Shown here piece by piece: positions 7,936-16,342 of a DNA stretch of 64,000 bases (positions are counted from its first letter, which is position 1; every line of letters starts with the position of its first letter). Where the stretch lies: positions 1,302,001 through 1,366,000 of the forward strand of contig NZ_CP107954.1 in the NCBI RefSeq assembly GCF_036067295.1. The letters run 5' to 3'. Below the pieces are notes generated by a model. The model was not told where the DNA came from. It did no database searches and saw nothing but the letters and a program-made list of their open reading frames with translations. A program made the translations under genes and the position numbers. The stretch is from Kribbella sp. NBC_00382 (lineage in GTDB: Bacteria; Actinomycetota; Actinomycetes; Propionibacteriales; Kribbellaceae).

Positions 7936-8481
7936 ATGCAAACTCGGAAACGGATTGCCGGACTATTTGCAGTCGGCGGCGCGGCCTGTCTACTGACAGC
8001 GGGACTGGCGGCACCGGCCACTGCGAGCCAGTCGTTCGCCGGGGAATGGATCGTGAACGCCAACAGCAGCAAATGCGTGGCCGACCCGGCCGCCTCGACC
8101 ACCTCTGGCGTCCAGGCAATCCAGTTCGACTGCGAGCCCGACGGCCCGTCCAGGCGGTGGGCCGTCACGGTGTACCCGAAGGACCACGGCCGTGTGGTCT
8201 ATTCGTTCAGGAGCACGGCCGCCCCCGACCTGTGTTTGACGGGAACCGGCGCAAGCGGCGGAGCGGTCAAGCTGTTGCCGTGTGTGAGCGGCGCGGCCGG
8301 GGCCAACCAGAGGTGGGCCTATGACAGCTACCACCGGCTGATCAACACCGCCAGCTGGAAGTGCCTTGCCGTACCGGCAGCCCAACTGGGCAACGGCGTC
8401 AAGTTGATCCAATTCGACTGCAGGGAGCCGAACTCGGAGACCGGCCTGGGCTTTGAGCAGGTGTGGACCGGCTGGATCTGA
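7936..8481 (+). CDS. Secreted ricin-B-type lectin domain protein
   Basis: A 181-residue secreted protein. Residues 1-30 form a Sec signal peptide (basic MQTRKR, hydrophobic core, ATASQ cleavage region). The mature part is a single RICIN/beta-trefoil carbohydrate-binding domain with repeated W-containing motifs (SRRW, NQRW) and paired Cys (SSKCVADPA with IQFDCEP; SWKCLAVPAA with IQFDCRE). No catalytic domain is attached, so a sugar-binding or surface-adhesion role is likely. A GGAGG site sits just before the ATG. The 145-base upstream spacer includes an AT-rich patch (TTGTTTTTT) but no promoter I can name with confidence. Confidence 0.8.
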   Translation: MQTRKRIAGLFAVGGAACLLTAGLAAPATASQSFAGEWIVNANSSKCVADPAASTTSGVQAIQFDCEPDGPSRRWAVTVYPKDHGRVVYSFRSTAAPDLCLTGTGASGGAVKLLPCVSGAAGANQRWAYDSYHRLINTASWKCLAVPAAQLGNGVKLIQFDCREPNSETGLGFEQVWTGWI

Positions 8482-8482
8482 A

Positions 8483-9313
8483 CTACTGGGCAGCCAGGTA
8501 ATTCTCGTATTGGGTCCAGACTCGGCGCCATAATGCATCTCGGTCTGCGCTGGTGAAATGCGGGAGTGGTAGCAGGAAAACGTCCGCGAGGATTTCGTAG
8601 TATTCGGGCTGGGTTTCGATGATTTTGTTGTCGATTCGGTCTTTGTTTGTTTGCGTCAGGCCGACCGAGCGCAACGACGACATGCTGTCGGGCCGGCGGA
8701 GGAAGGCTGAGCAGGTGCGGACGAACGGGGAGTCCGCAGCCAGCGAGAGGTGTTGGTGCTGGGCTTCGAAGTCGGTGAAAGCAGCGGGGGCCGACTCGAA
8801 GTCCATGCCGACCAGACCTGCGCGGGGGTCGTGGTCGAGGCGCCAGCCGTCGACGAGTTCCGACTCCCGCAGCTTCAGAGTGAAGGGCTCCTGGTACGCC
8901 GTGGCGCCGACCTGCAGCGGCATCGGGGTCAGGAGGCCGTCGCCGAGACCTGCGTCGACCAGCCAGGGCTCGTCGTCGAGTACGACCGTCAGGACCATAT
9001 GGCTGGCGTCGACGACGGCTGGGCGGGTGGCCGTCTGGACGCCGCCGCGATGCATCGTCACGTCGTACCCGAGTGAGGTCAGCAGGTGCGCGAGGACACC
9101 GTTGAGCTGGAAGCAATAGCCACCCGCCTCCCGCGCGATGATGCGCCGGGCCACCACCTCGGGATCCATCGATCCGCCCTGGCCGAACTGGAACTGCACC
9201 GACTCGTACGGAACGGTGCTGACGAAGGCCTCGTGCAGCTCCGACAAGCCCTCGATGCTCGGTGCGGAGTGCTCGGCAACGCCGATGCGGCGGAGGAAGG
9301 CGGCGGTGTCCAT
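8483..9313 (-). CDS. nat: Arylamine N-acetyltransferase
   Basis: A 276-residue cytosolic enzyme moving an acetyl group from acetyl-CoA to arylamines, hydrazines or a natural-product amine. The catalytic Cys lies in EAGGYCFQLNGVL near 62-74, His in DASHMVLTVVL near 103-113 and Asp in VDAGLGDGLL near 119-128, giving the complete NAT triad. N-terminal FLRRIG and PYESVQFQFGQG match the family. Length is normal. It ends one base from the convergent lectin gene and is divergent from the lactonase gene. The physiological amine is unknown. Confidence 0.93.
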   Translation of the reverse strand: MDTAAFLRRIGVAEHSAPSIEGLSELHEAFVSTVPYESVQFQFGQGGSMDPEVVARRIIAREAGGYCFQLNGVLAHLLTSLGYDVTMHRGGVQTATRPAVVDASHMVLTVVLDDEPWLVDAGLGDGLLTPMPLQVGATAYQEPFTLKLRESELVDGWRLDHDPRAGLVGMDFESAPAAFTDFEAQHQHLSLAADSPFVRTCSAFLRRPDSMSSLRSVGLTQTNKDRIDNKIIETQPEYYEILADVFLLPLPHFTSADRDALWRRVWTQYENYLAAQ

Positions 9314-9372
9314 GGGCTGAGCCTACGAGCCCGATGGGTGCTTGCGATTGAGTTAGCTGGCAGGGTGGGGGC

Positions 9373-10392
9373 ATGACCTCGGAGCAGATCTATGTCGGCA
9401 GTTACACCCTTCGGGACGGTGGCGGTGAGGGCATTGGGTTCGGTACCACGGAGGAGTTGCAGGTCGCCGCGGCGACCGCCAATCCGTCGTTCCTGACCAT
9501 CTCGGCCGACGGCCGGTACCTCTACGCGACCAACGAACTGCCGTCCGGCCGGGTCAGCGCCTTCGCCATCGCGGACAGCGGCGCGCTGGAGTTCCTCAAC
9601 CACCAGCCCACCGGTGGCGCCGACCCTTGTCACCTCGAGATCGACCCGACCGGCAAGTTCCTGTTGTCGGCCAACTACAGCTCCGGGTCCATCGCGATCC
9701 ACCCGATCAAGGACGACGGCTCGCTCGGCGACCCGAGCCAGATCCTGCAACGCGAGGGCACCGGCCCGAACGAGGAGCGCCAGGAGGGCCCGCACGCCCA
9801 CCAGGTCACCTTCGACCCGTCCGGATCGTTTGCCTTCGACATCGATCTCGGCTCGGACAGCGTGTACGTCTCGACGCTGACCAAGGAGGGCACGCTGCAG
9901 GAGGTGAGCCGGCTGCAGGTGCACCCGGGCGCCGGGCCGCGGCATCTCGTCTTCCACCCCGGCGGCCACGCGGCGTACCTGATCAACGAACTCGACTCGA
10001 CGCTGATCGTGCTCAGCCACGCCGAGGGCAAGCTGGCGATCGCCGAGACCGTGTCGACGCGACCCGACGACGCCTCGGGCGACAACTTCCCGGCGGAGAT
10101 CCTGGTGTCGGCCGACGGCCGGTTCGTCTACGGCTCGAACCGCGGCGACGACACGATCGCGGTCTTCGAGACCGGCGCGGAAGGCCTCGAGGCGGAGCTG
10201 ATCCAGACGATCGGCTCCGGCGGGACCTGGCCGCGGCACCTCGCCTTCAGCAAGGATGGCCTCCAGCTGTACGCCGGGAACGAGACCTCGGACACGATCG
10301 CGGTCTTCACCGTCGACCAGAGCAGCGGCGCCCTCACCGCAACGGGGACGCCGCTGGACTGGCCGAAACCGGTCTGTGTCCTTGCCTACTAA
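9373..10392 (+). CDS. Lactonase-family seven-bladed beta-propeller (6-phosphogluconolactonase-like)
   Basis: A 339-residue protein of the lactonase 7-bladed propeller family (Pgl type), which hydrolyses 6-phosphogluconolactone or related lactones. Blade repeats are easy to follow: ISADGRYLYATNE, IDPTGKFLLSANY, FDPSGSFAFDIDLG, FHPGGHAAYLINE, VSADGRFVYGSNRG and FSKDGLQLYAGNE, spaced about 50 residues apart. GPHAHQVTFD and GAGPRHLVF supply the conserved His/Arg residues. No signal peptide is seen, so it is cytosolic. It has no operon partner, and its 3' end nearly meets the convergent dioxygenase pair. Confidence 0.88.
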   Translation: MTSEQIYVGSYTLRDGGGEGIGFGTTEELQVAAATANPSFLTISADGRYLYATNELPSGRVSAFAIADSGALEFLNHQPTGGADPCHLEIDPTGKFLLSANYSSGSIAIHPIKDDGSLGDPSQILQREGTGPNEERQEGPHAHQVTFDPSGSFAFDIDLGSDSVYVSTLTKEGTLQEVSRLQVHPGAGPRHLVFHPGGHAAYLINELDSTLIVLSHAEGKLAIAETVSTRPDDASGDNFPAEILVSADGRFVYGSNRGDDTIAVFETGAEGLEAELIQTIGSGGTWPRHLAFSKDGLQLYAGNETSDTIAVFTVDQSSGALTATGTPLDWPKPVCVLAY

Positions 10393-10403
10393 TCCAACAC
10401 TGC

Positions 10404-10727
10404 CTAGAGGGCGACGAGCTTCTCGAAGAAGAACTCGTGCTTGAGGAACGACACGTCGTACTCGTGACCCGGCTGCGGCGGGAGCAGCTGCGCGGCCTGG
10501 AAGAGCCGCCAGCCGTCCTTGAGCGCGTCGAGTCCGCTCGCGTACGGCGGGACGTCGGAGTCACCCGTGGTGGGCGACGTCGAACCGGTCCCGTCGTACG
10601 TCGACCAGCCGACCGTGCGCGAGTCCAGCGCGGAAGAGGCCAGGTAGAGCACCAGGACCTGCTGGCGGACCACCTGCTCACCGATGGCCTGCAGGCCGAG
10701 GGCTTGCTGGTCGGGGGTGATGCTCAT
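10404..10727 (-). CDS. Small conserved hypothetical protein coupled to a PhyH dioxygenase
   Basis: A 107-residue protein without a recognised domain. It begins MSITPDQQALGLQAIGEQVV and is mostly helical at first, then has a Gly/Ser/Thr-rich middle and an aromatic C-terminus (SFLKHEFFFEKLVAL). No signal peptide or membrane segment is evident. Its start overlaps the stop of the upstream dioxygenase gene by four bases, so the two proteins are very probably made together. An accessory or substrate-handling role for the dioxygenase is an inference from context only. Confidence 0.65.
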   Translation of the reverse strand: MSITPDQQALGLQAIGEQVVRQQVLVLYLASSALDSRTVGWSTYDGTGSTSPTTGDSDVPPYASGLDALKDGWRLFQAAQLLPPQPGHEYDVSFLKHEFFFEKLVAL

Positions 10728-11587
10728 GCCATCTCCTTCTTCGCTGCGTGCGGGTTGAGGCTGCGCTGGGCGACGACGCGGCGCGGACGGTTGGTCACGC
10801 GAGTGACCCAGTAGTCCGGATCGTAGGTGTCATCTCCGGTCAACGCCTGCCAAAGCTTGACCCGGTTAAAGATTTCGAGTCGGCCGGTGGCGTTCTCGTA
10901 CCAGGGGAAGTACTGGCCGAGTTCGTGCGCCACGGCGTCGTCGTACAGATCGTCGGTGTTCCACAGCCGGATCTGGCGGACGGTCGGGTTGAAGCGGATC
11001 TTGAACATGTACCGGTCGATGGCGCTGTCGTTCTTGCGGCCGCCGTGCCAGATGCCGTGGTGCAGCAGGACAACCGTGCCGGGCGGGCAGGTGAGCCGGG
11101 TCTGGCCGAGCAGGTTCTGGTACCGGCCGGTGTCGGACTCGTTGGTCCGGCGCAGGTGGCTGCCGGGGACGCTGAGGGTGCCGCCCATCTCGAGCGTCAC
11201 CTCCTGCGGGTAGTACATGAGCTGCACGTCGAAGGCGTCCTCGCGGACGTCGATGATCGCGTCGCCGTGCAGGTTCTGCGCCTCGCCCTCGTGCGCCTTG
11301 CGGATGTGCACGGCGTGGTGGTCGACGGTCGGCTCGGGGCCGACCAGGCTGTGGATGGCGCCGGCGACCTCGGGCAGCTGCACCAGCCGCTGGACGAACT
11401 CGCTGTCCACGAACGCCTCCGACAGCGGGGTGCCGTACGGGACGCCGGGGATGCCGGCCTTCAGGACGTCGAGCGCCTGCTGGTTCATCTCGTCGGGGAC
11501 GACGGCGTCCATCCGGAACGCGCCGGTGGCGACGAAACTCGCCATCTGGACGGAAGTGAGGAGGTTCTTGCGATGCGGGTGGGGCAT
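10724..11587 (-). CDS. Phytanoyl-CoA dioxygenase (PhyH) family Fe(II)/2-oxoglutarate oxygenase
   Basis: A 287-residue non-haem iron oxygenase. The iron facial triad is visible as HGD in NLHGDAIIDV and the distal His in VLLHHGIWHGG, followed by the Arg-containing strand YMFKIRFNP that binds 2-oxoglutarate. Such enzymes hydroxylate or halogenate small molecules. I use the ATG at 11587 (MPHPHRKNLL), preceded by a purine-rich GAGAGGGAGAG; the longer frame adds an unrelated Arg/His-rich stretch. The gene faces the AraC regulator across a 111-base spacer, which suggests the regulator controls it. Confidence 0.85.
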   Translation of the reverse strand: MPHPHRKNLLTSVQMASFVATGAFRMDAVVPDEMNQQALDVLKAGIPGVPYGTPLSEAFVDSEFVQRLVQLPEVAGAIHSLVGPEPTVDHHAVHIRKAHEGEAQNLHGDAIIDVREDAFDVQLMYYPQEVTLEMGGTLSVPGSHLRRTNESDTGRYQNLLGQTRLTCPPGTVVLLHHGIWHGGRKNDSAIDRYMFKIRFNPTVRQIRLWNTDDLYDDAVAHELGQYFPWYENATGRLEIFNRVKLWQALTGDDTYDPDYWVTRVTNRPRRVVAQRSLNPHAAKKEMA

Positions 11588-11674
11588 GTCTCTCCCTCTC
11601 GGGGCGACGGGTCCTGGGTGGTTGGTACTCCTCCAGGCTAGGTATCTTTGCTGTGCATTTGCGTGGGTTGTGTT

Positions 11675-11685
11675 CACCACTGGTG
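11675..11685. promoter_or_regulatory. Palindrome CACCACTGGTG between the dioxygenase and AraC genes
   Basis: A perfect 11-bp dyad lies 14 bases before the AraC-family start and 88 bases before the dioxygenase start. A further half-site-like CACCAT follows. The layout fits binding by the neighbouring AraC-type regulator. The link is positional. Confidence 0.35.
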
Positions 11686-11698
11686 GTAATTTCTCACC

Positions 11699-12496
11699 AT
11701 GATTCCGCTGCATCTGGCTGAGCCGCCCGAGCTGGTGAACGTCGGCGTGGGGGTGCACGGGGTGCGTGGGCTGCGGGACGTGTTCCGGTTGCCGGACCTT
11801 TGGCAGCTCCACCTTTACGGGTACACGGCTGACCTGACGGTGGGCGGTACGACGTACCCGGTCGCGCCCGGTTCGGTCAGCTTGACGCCGGCCGGAGTAC
11901 CGGTGCAGTTCGACTACCGGGGGCGGTCGGAGCACCTCTTCGCGCACTTCCGTCCACGGCTCGTGGGCGAACCGTCGTACGTGCCAGTAGTGCAAGACGC
12001 CGGTACTACGGCTCCGGTGCTCTCCGACATGCTCCGCTCAGCCATCGGGGCATCACCAAGCGGCTCTGCTCGAGTGGTAGCCGAGGTATGGGCCGCGCTC
12101 TGGCGGGTGGCCCAACTGTCGGCGCCGTTGACTGAAGGCGGCGCTGCGGCCGGCCACTCGGCAGTGGTGGCAGCCATCAGCTACATCGAGGCCAACCTCG
12201 CCAGGGTTCTCACTGTGCCCGCACTGGCCGCCACTGCCGGCGTCTCCCACAACCACCTCACCAGACTCTTCCGGGCGGAGACGGGGATGACAGTGGTCGC
12301 CTACATCCGCCAACGGCGCATGGCCCGGGCCCGCCACCTCCTGGTCTCCACCACCCTCTCCATCCCCGCAGTAGCCGCCTCGGTAGGCATCCCCGACCTC
12401 CAGGCCTTCAACAAGACCTGCCATCGAGAACTGGGCGGGGCGCCACGCGCAGTACGGGCTGGAAATGCAGTGGCCGGAGGTGGACGGGCGGTCTAG
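11699..12496 (+). CDS. AraC-family transcriptional regulator
   Basis: A 265-residue regulator. Residues 1-110 form a cupin-like effector domain (WQLHLYGYTADLTVGG near 31-46, TPAGVPVQFDYRG near 63-75). Residues about 160-250 form a double HTH: LTVPALAATAGVSHNHLTRL contains the first recognition helix, FRAETGMTVVAYIRQRRMAR is the linker region, and IPAVAASVGIPDLQAFNK is the second. It is divergent from the dioxygenase pair, the classic arrangement for a dedicated activator or repressor. Its effector may be the dioxygenase substrate or product (inference). Confidence 0.88.
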   Translation: MIPLHLAEPPELVNVGVGVHGVRGLRDVFRLPDLWQLHLYGYTADLTVGGTTYPVAPGSVSLTPAGVPVQFDYRGRSEHLFAHFRPRLVGEPSYVPVVQDAGTTAPVLSDMLRSAIGASPSGSARVVAEVWAALWRVAQLSAPLTEGGAAAGHSAVVAAISYIEANLARVLTVPALAATAGVSHNHLTRLFRAETGMTVVAYIRQRRMARARHLLVSTTLSIPAVAASVGIPDLQAFNKTCHRELGGAPRAVRAGNAVAGGGRAV

Positions 12497-12506
12497 CGTG
12501 CTGGGC

Positions 12507-13241
12507 ATGTATGAGCTGATCCCGGTCTCTGCCGCGCCCGAGCTGGACGAAGAGGCGAGCGAGCGCTTCGCGGAGGAATGGCCGGAGTTCATCTTCCACG
12601 ACGAGAAGGTGGCCCTGTACCGGGATCGGCGCCGCTCGTACTTCCTCGACTGGGAGTTCTACCTCGTCGACGACACCCACCGCCTGATCGGCGGCTGCTG
12701 GGGCGTCCCCCTCCCCTGGGACGGCACCGTCGCAGACCTCCCCGGCGGCTTCACCGACTCACTCGCCCGCTCGGTCGACTCCCACGAGGCCGGCGTAGAA
12801 CCCAACACCTTCGTCCTGATGGCCGCCGCAGTCCGCAACGACGAACAAGGCAAAGGCCACGCATCCCGAGTAATCACCACCGTCAAAGAGCAGGCGGCCG
12901 CGCGGGGGTTGACCCGGATGATCGCCCCAGTCCGCCCCACCTTGAAGTCGCGCTACCCCTTGACCGACATAGCCGAGTTCATGACCTGGACCCGCGACGA
13001 CGGCCTCCCCCTAGACCCCTGGCTCCGCACCCACGTCCGCCTCGGCGCCACCCTCCTAGCCCCCGCCCCCGCCTCCCAAACCATGACCGGCACCGTCCCC
13101 GACTGGGAATCCTGGACCGGCCTGCCACTACCCGCCACCGGCACCTACGTAATCCCCGACGGCCTAACCACCCTCGCCATAGACCGCACAGCCAACACCG
13201 GCCTCTATGTAGAACCCAACATCTGGATGCGCCACCTCTAG
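12507..13241 (+). CDS. GNAT-like N-acetyltransferase
   Basis: A 244-residue protein beginning MYELIPVS. The central region VLMAAAVRNDEQGKGHASRV (about 107-126) resembles GNAT motif A, with an acetyl-CoA pyrophosphate loop of the form Q-G-K-G-H-A. The flanks (YFLDWEFYLVDDTHRLIGG, TGTYVIPDGLTTLAID) are not typical, so specificity is unknown. I use the ATG 42 bases inside the longest frame because upstream codons overlap the AraC gene end. The last four bases overlap the convergent phosphotransferase gene. Confidence 0.65.
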   Translation: MYELIPVSAAPELDEEASERFAEEWPEFIFHDEKVALYRDRRRSYFLDWEFYLVDDTHRLIGGCWGVPLPWDGTVADLPGGFTDSLARSVDSHEAGVEPNTFVLMAAAVRNDEQGKGHASRVITTVKEQAAARGLTRMIAPVRPTLKSRYPLTDIAEFMTWTRDDGLPLDPWLRTHVRLGATLLAPAPASQTMTGTVPDWESWTGLPLPATGTYVIPDGLTTLAIDRTANTGLYVEPNIWMRHL

Positions 13242-14164
13242 CTGAGCGCTTGTACTACAAGCCCGTCGGGGCCGAGGACGCCTTGGAGGATCTCCAGGCA
13301 GTCCTCACGGTTGGGGCCAGTGAGGGCTTGTTCGGCCCAGAGGGTTGTGTCTTCTAGGGCTCGGGCTGAGCGGTAGTAGGTGAGGCGGGTGGGGTCTAGG
13401 GCGGTTGGGCCGTAGCCGGTGAAGAAGGCTTCCTGGTCTTGGGGTGTGGCTGGGCCTAGGGAGCCCATGCCGCCGAGCATGAAGAGGAGGTCTTGTTCGA
13501 TGGGGGCCAGTACTGCGTCGTCCCAGTCGATCAAGTAGAGCTGGGTGGGGGTGACTAGGACGTTGCCCAGATGGGGGTCGGCGTGGCAGATCACGCGTGG
13601 GCCAGGAACCGGGAGCTGGGCGGCGCGCTCTACGAGGGCGTCGATCGCGGTCTGGTGGGCCAGCCAGGTGGTGGCGAGCTCGGCCTCTAGGTCGTCCGCA
13701 GGGGTCTGCGTGGCGAACCTCTGGGCGAGTTCACGGGCCAGGGCCGGCATGCGGGCGTTGATGGGGTTGAGGGGTGGCAGCAGGGCTTTGAGGCGGGCCG
13801 GGACCTCTTGGGAGTGCACCTCGGCCAGCAGAGCGCCGTACTGGGTCCACTGGGCTGTGGTGAGCCCGGTCTCGGCTGCACGGGCTCCGGGGATCCAGGG
13901 GGTCAGTGAGAGGCGTTTGCCATCCCGGTCGCTCCACAGGTGGCCGGTAGTTGTTCTGACCGGCGCTGGGACGCCACGGACACCGGCCTCAGCCAGGTAC
14001 GAGGTGGTCTCGGGTGCTGCGGTGGTGCCGCCGGTACTCCATTTGACGGCGTAGTCGTCGGCTCGCCAGACCTCGGCGGCGAGGTCGGCGCCGTGGTGGA
14101 CCTGGGTGAGTTCGGTCACGTCCAGACCGAAGTCGTCCCTGATCCACCTCCGCAAATCCGGCAC
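13238..14164 (-). CDS. Aminoglycoside-phosphotransferase (APH) fold kinase
   Basis: A 308-residue kinase-fold protein. The catalytic loop is ICHADPHLGNVLV near 190-202 (HxDxxxxN) and the metal site is LIDWDDAVLAPIEQD near 208-222 (IDxD). The N-lobe has the likely ATP-binding Lys in YAVKWSTGG near 38-46. APH-fold enzymes phosphorylate antibiotics, choline, homoserine or other hydroxyl compounds; nothing here points to true aminoglycoside resistance. It starts nine bases from the yajQ stop on the same strand, so it could be cotranscribed with yajQ. Confidence 0.85.
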   Translation of the reverse strand: MPDLRRWIRDDFGLDVTELTQVHHGADLAAEVWRADDYAVKWSTGGTTAAPETTSYLAEAGVRGVPAPVRTTTGHLWSDRDGKRLSLTPWIPGARAAETGLTTAQWTQYGALLAEVHSQEVPARLKALLPPLNPINARMPALARELAQRFATQTPADDLEAELATTWLAHQTAIDALVERAAQLPVPGPRVICHADPHLGNVLVTPTQLYLIDWDDAVLAPIEQDLLFMLGGMGSLGPATPQDQEAFFTGYGPTALDPTRLTYYRSARALEDTTLWAEQALTGPNREDCLEILQGVLGPDGLVVQALS

Positions 14165-14173
14165 CCGGAGGAG

Positions 14174-14665
14174 TCAGCGGTAGTTGACGAACTGGACGGC
14201 GAAGTCGAGGTCCTGGGCCTTGATCAGGGACTGGACGGCCTGCAGGTCGTCGCGGCTCTTGCTGGAGACGCGGAGCTCGTCGCCCTGGATCTGGGCCTTG
14301 ACGCCCTTGGGGCCCTCGTCGCGGATCAGCTTGGAGATCTTCTTCGCGTTCTCCTGGCTGATGCCGGCGCTGATGGTGGCCTGCAGCTTGTAGATCTTGC
14401 CGGACAGCTTGGGCTCCTCGACCTCCAGGCCCTTGAGCGAGATCTGCCGCTTGACCAGCTTGTCCTTCAGCACGTCGAGGACGGCGTTGCAGCGCTCCTC
14501 GGTGTTCGCCTGCATGTCGATCGCCTCGCCGGACAACTTGATCTCGGCGCCCACGTTCTTGAAGTCGAACCGCTGGCTGATCTCCTTGGCCGCCTGGTTC
14601 ACGGCGTTGTCCACCTCCTGCTGGTCGACCTTGTTCACGATGTCGAAGGAGGACTCCGAAGCCAT
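14174..14665 (-). CDS. yajQ: YajQ-family nucleotide-binding protein
   Basis: A 163-residue protein of the YajQ family (two ferredoxin-like domains), known to bind nucleotides or c-di-GMP. Family marks are [20 protein letters not shown] (5-24), [18 protein letters not shown] (29-46), the [19 protein letters not shown] segment, and [20 protein letters not shown]. The length matches the family. I use the ATG giving MASESSFD; 25 further in-frame codons upstream would overlap the tRNA-Tyr promoter region. The tRNA gene is divergent. Confidence 0.95.
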   Translation of the reverse strand: MASESSFDIVNKVDQQEVDNAVNQAAKEISQRFDFKNVGAEIKLSGEAIDMQANTEERCNAVLDVLKDKLVKRQISLKGLEVEEPKLSGKIYKLQATISAGISQENAKKISKLIRDEGPKGVKAQIQGDELRVSSKSRDDLQAVQSLIKAQDLDFAVQFVNYR

Positions 14666-14702
14666 GGGCACGTCCTTTCTGAAGCTTGCTGTCATTACCG
14701 AT

Positions 14703-14730
14703 TTGCTGTCAGGGGCACTGTCTGTTGTAT
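14703..14730 (+). promoter_or_regulatory. Candidate promoter of tRNA-Tyr
   Basis: TTGCTG at 14703-14708 and a weak TTGTAT/TGTATC near 14725-14731 are spaced 16-17 bases apart. Transcription would begin about 30 bases before the mature tRNA. The match is moderate. Confidence 0.4.
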
Positions 14731-14766
14731 CGTCTCTCACGCTGGTTCACGAACCGGCAGCACCCT

Positions 14767-14849
<83 letters not shown>

Positions 14850-14859
14850 CAGGAGCTGA

Positions 14860-14900
14860 AACAGCCCCTGACCTGAAGAACAGGTCAGGGGCTGTTCTCG
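14860..14900 (+). terminator. Intrinsic terminator after tRNA-Tyr
   Basis: A 16-bp perfect stem (14860-14875 with 14881-14896) and a five-base loop AAGAA follow the tRNA directly. The tail TTCTCGTTG is only moderately T-rich. The stem contains CAGCCCCTGACCTG. Confidence 0.85.
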
Positions 14901-14994
14901 TTGTGGGGGCGCGGGGTGGCGGGGGAATAGGGTTGGGGGCGGCGGGGGTTGCTGGTTAGGTCGGGGTTGGCTGAGGAGTAGGAGAGAGCGGGCG

Positions 14995-16101
14995 ATGAAA
15001 CCCACCGAGTTCGTGAAGGTGAACAGTCAGTTCTGGGGGGAGCACCTCAAGAGCGTGAGTGAGCACCTGCCGGGGAGTCATGGGCGCGAGTTGGTGGGGC
15101 CGTTGCTGTATCCGCGGCAGTTGGTGCTGACGGAGACGCCGGACTGGAACATCCTGGAGCTCGTCGGGGTGACTCGGGAGTTCAGGTCGCTGGAGGTGCG
15201 GCGGCAGAAGGCTGCGGGGGTCGACGAGTACTTCGGGGCCGCAGCAGACCAGGCCGGTACGGTCGTGGTGCTGCGGAACGACGACCGGTACCAGGACGCG
15301 ACCATCGCGACCGAGGTCGGGCGGAGCGCGCTGGACAGCCGCTACCCGAGCGCTGAGCGGATCATCGGACGCGAGCTGGTCGGGACCGGTGAGAGCAAGC
15401 TGCTGAGCTTCTCCCCCGGCAACTACTCGACGCTCGAGCGGGTGCTGCTCGCCTCCAGCGCGGAGTCGACGGTGCGGGTGCGCTGGACCTTCCTGGCCAT
15501 CGCGATCCACCGCTCCGAGCCGGCCGACAAGTACCGCGAGTACCTGCAGCGGCTGGTCAACGAGGCCGCACACCTCGACCCGGTCGGCACCCTTGCCGTG
15601 CCGCGCGGTCAGGTGGAGGAGCTGCTCAAGGCTGACCCGTTCGGCGCGACGTACCAGCACGGGCTGCACAAGACGACGGTCGGTGAGTTCCTCCAGCAGC
15701 ACGAGGAGATCCTGCTGTCCGCGTTCAGCGCGACCCAGCTGGTCCGCGAGCCGGTGCTCGAAGCGGCAGACGGTACTTCCGTAACGCCGGACTTCATCCT
15801 CGCCCGCGAGGACGGCAGCCACATCGTCGGCGACCTGGCCTTGCCGCTGCTCGAGACGGGCAAGGACGGCAAGAAGCGTCGCCGCTCCACCACGGCGCAA
15901 GACGGGGTCGCACGACTCACGCAGTACGGGGAGTACTTCAAGAACGCGGAGAACCAGGCGTTCGCGAAGACGAAGTACAACGTCGAGGTCACCGACCCCC
16001 GCAAGCTGCTGGTCCTCGCCACGAGCGAGACCACCACCGAGCCCGGAGTCGAACTGGTCGACTACGACACCATCCTGCGCTTGGCCCTCGCCGCAAAGTA
16101 G
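14995..16101 (+). CDS. Putative PD-(D/E)XK nuclease-fold protein resembling DUF4263/Shedu; solitary gene beside tRNA-Tyr
   Basis: A 368-residue cytosolic protein. The C-terminal 150 residues have the order expected of DUF4263 (Shedu-type) nucleases: a helix with Glu (TVGEFLQQHEEILLSAF), a strand (REPVLEAADG), TPDFILAREDG carrying the core Asp, then SHIVGDLALPLLE, and a helix LTQYGEYFK. The usual E-x-K strand reads D-L-A, so the catalytic Lys is replaced or displaced, which weakens the nuclease call. The N-terminal 220 residues are unfamiliar. An AGGAG-rich site precedes the ATG. It is transcribed alone between the tRNA terminator and a strong downstream hairpin. A defence role is an inference from fold resemblance and position. 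Confidence 0.5.
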   Translation: MKPTEFVKVNSQFWGEHLKSVSEHLPGSHGRELVGPLLYPRQLVLTETPDWNILELVGVTREFRSLEVRRQKAAGVDEYFGAAADQAGTVVVLRNDDRYQDATIATEVGRSALDSRYPSAERIIGRELVGTGESKLLSFSPGNYSTLERVLLASSAESTVRVRWTFLAIAIHRSEPADKYREYLQRLVNEAAHLDPVGTLAVPRGQVEELLKADPFGATYQHGLHKTTVGEFLQQHEEILLSAFSATQLVREPVLEAADGTSVTPDFILAREDGSHIVGDLALPLLETGKDGKKRRRSTTAQDGVARLTQYGEYFKNAENQAFAKTKYNVEVTDPRKLLVLATSETTTEPGVELVDYDTILRLALAAK

Positions 16102-16116
16102 CCGCCCGCCCCCACA

Positions 16117-16172
16117 GGCAGGTTCTCGGGCCGCTGGCATGAAGCATCATGTCAGCGGCACCAAAACCTGCC
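16117..16172 (+). terminator. Long two-tier hairpin downstream of the Shedu-like gene
   Basis: An outer 8-bp stem (GGCAGGTT with AACCTGCC) and an inner 12-bp stem (one G-T wobble, loop AAGCAT) are separated by a symmetric 5x5 internal loop. A small CAGCG-AA-CGCTG hairpin then TTTCTTC follows at once. It probably ends the upstream transcript, but the internal-loop architecture is more elaborate than a plain terminator. The rest of the 240-base gap before nuoN holds no gene I can support. Confidence 0.5.
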
Positions 16173-16342
16173 AGCGAACGCTGTTTCTTCGCCGACTGAC
16201 GCTCCACAGGCCCGCCAGGTCGCCCTGCGCCGACGTCAGCTCGCCGATCGTCGAGCACATCACGTCGGACCAGATGATGAGCACCCGCGTCGGCACCGGG
16301 GTCGTGGTCGGGACGCTGGACGGGCTGTCCTCAACGGGTCAG

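Noticed and set aside
13238..14164. True aminoglycoside-resistance kinase
   Set aside because: The fold is right, but nothing beyond generic APH motifs and no resistance context supports antibiotic specificity.
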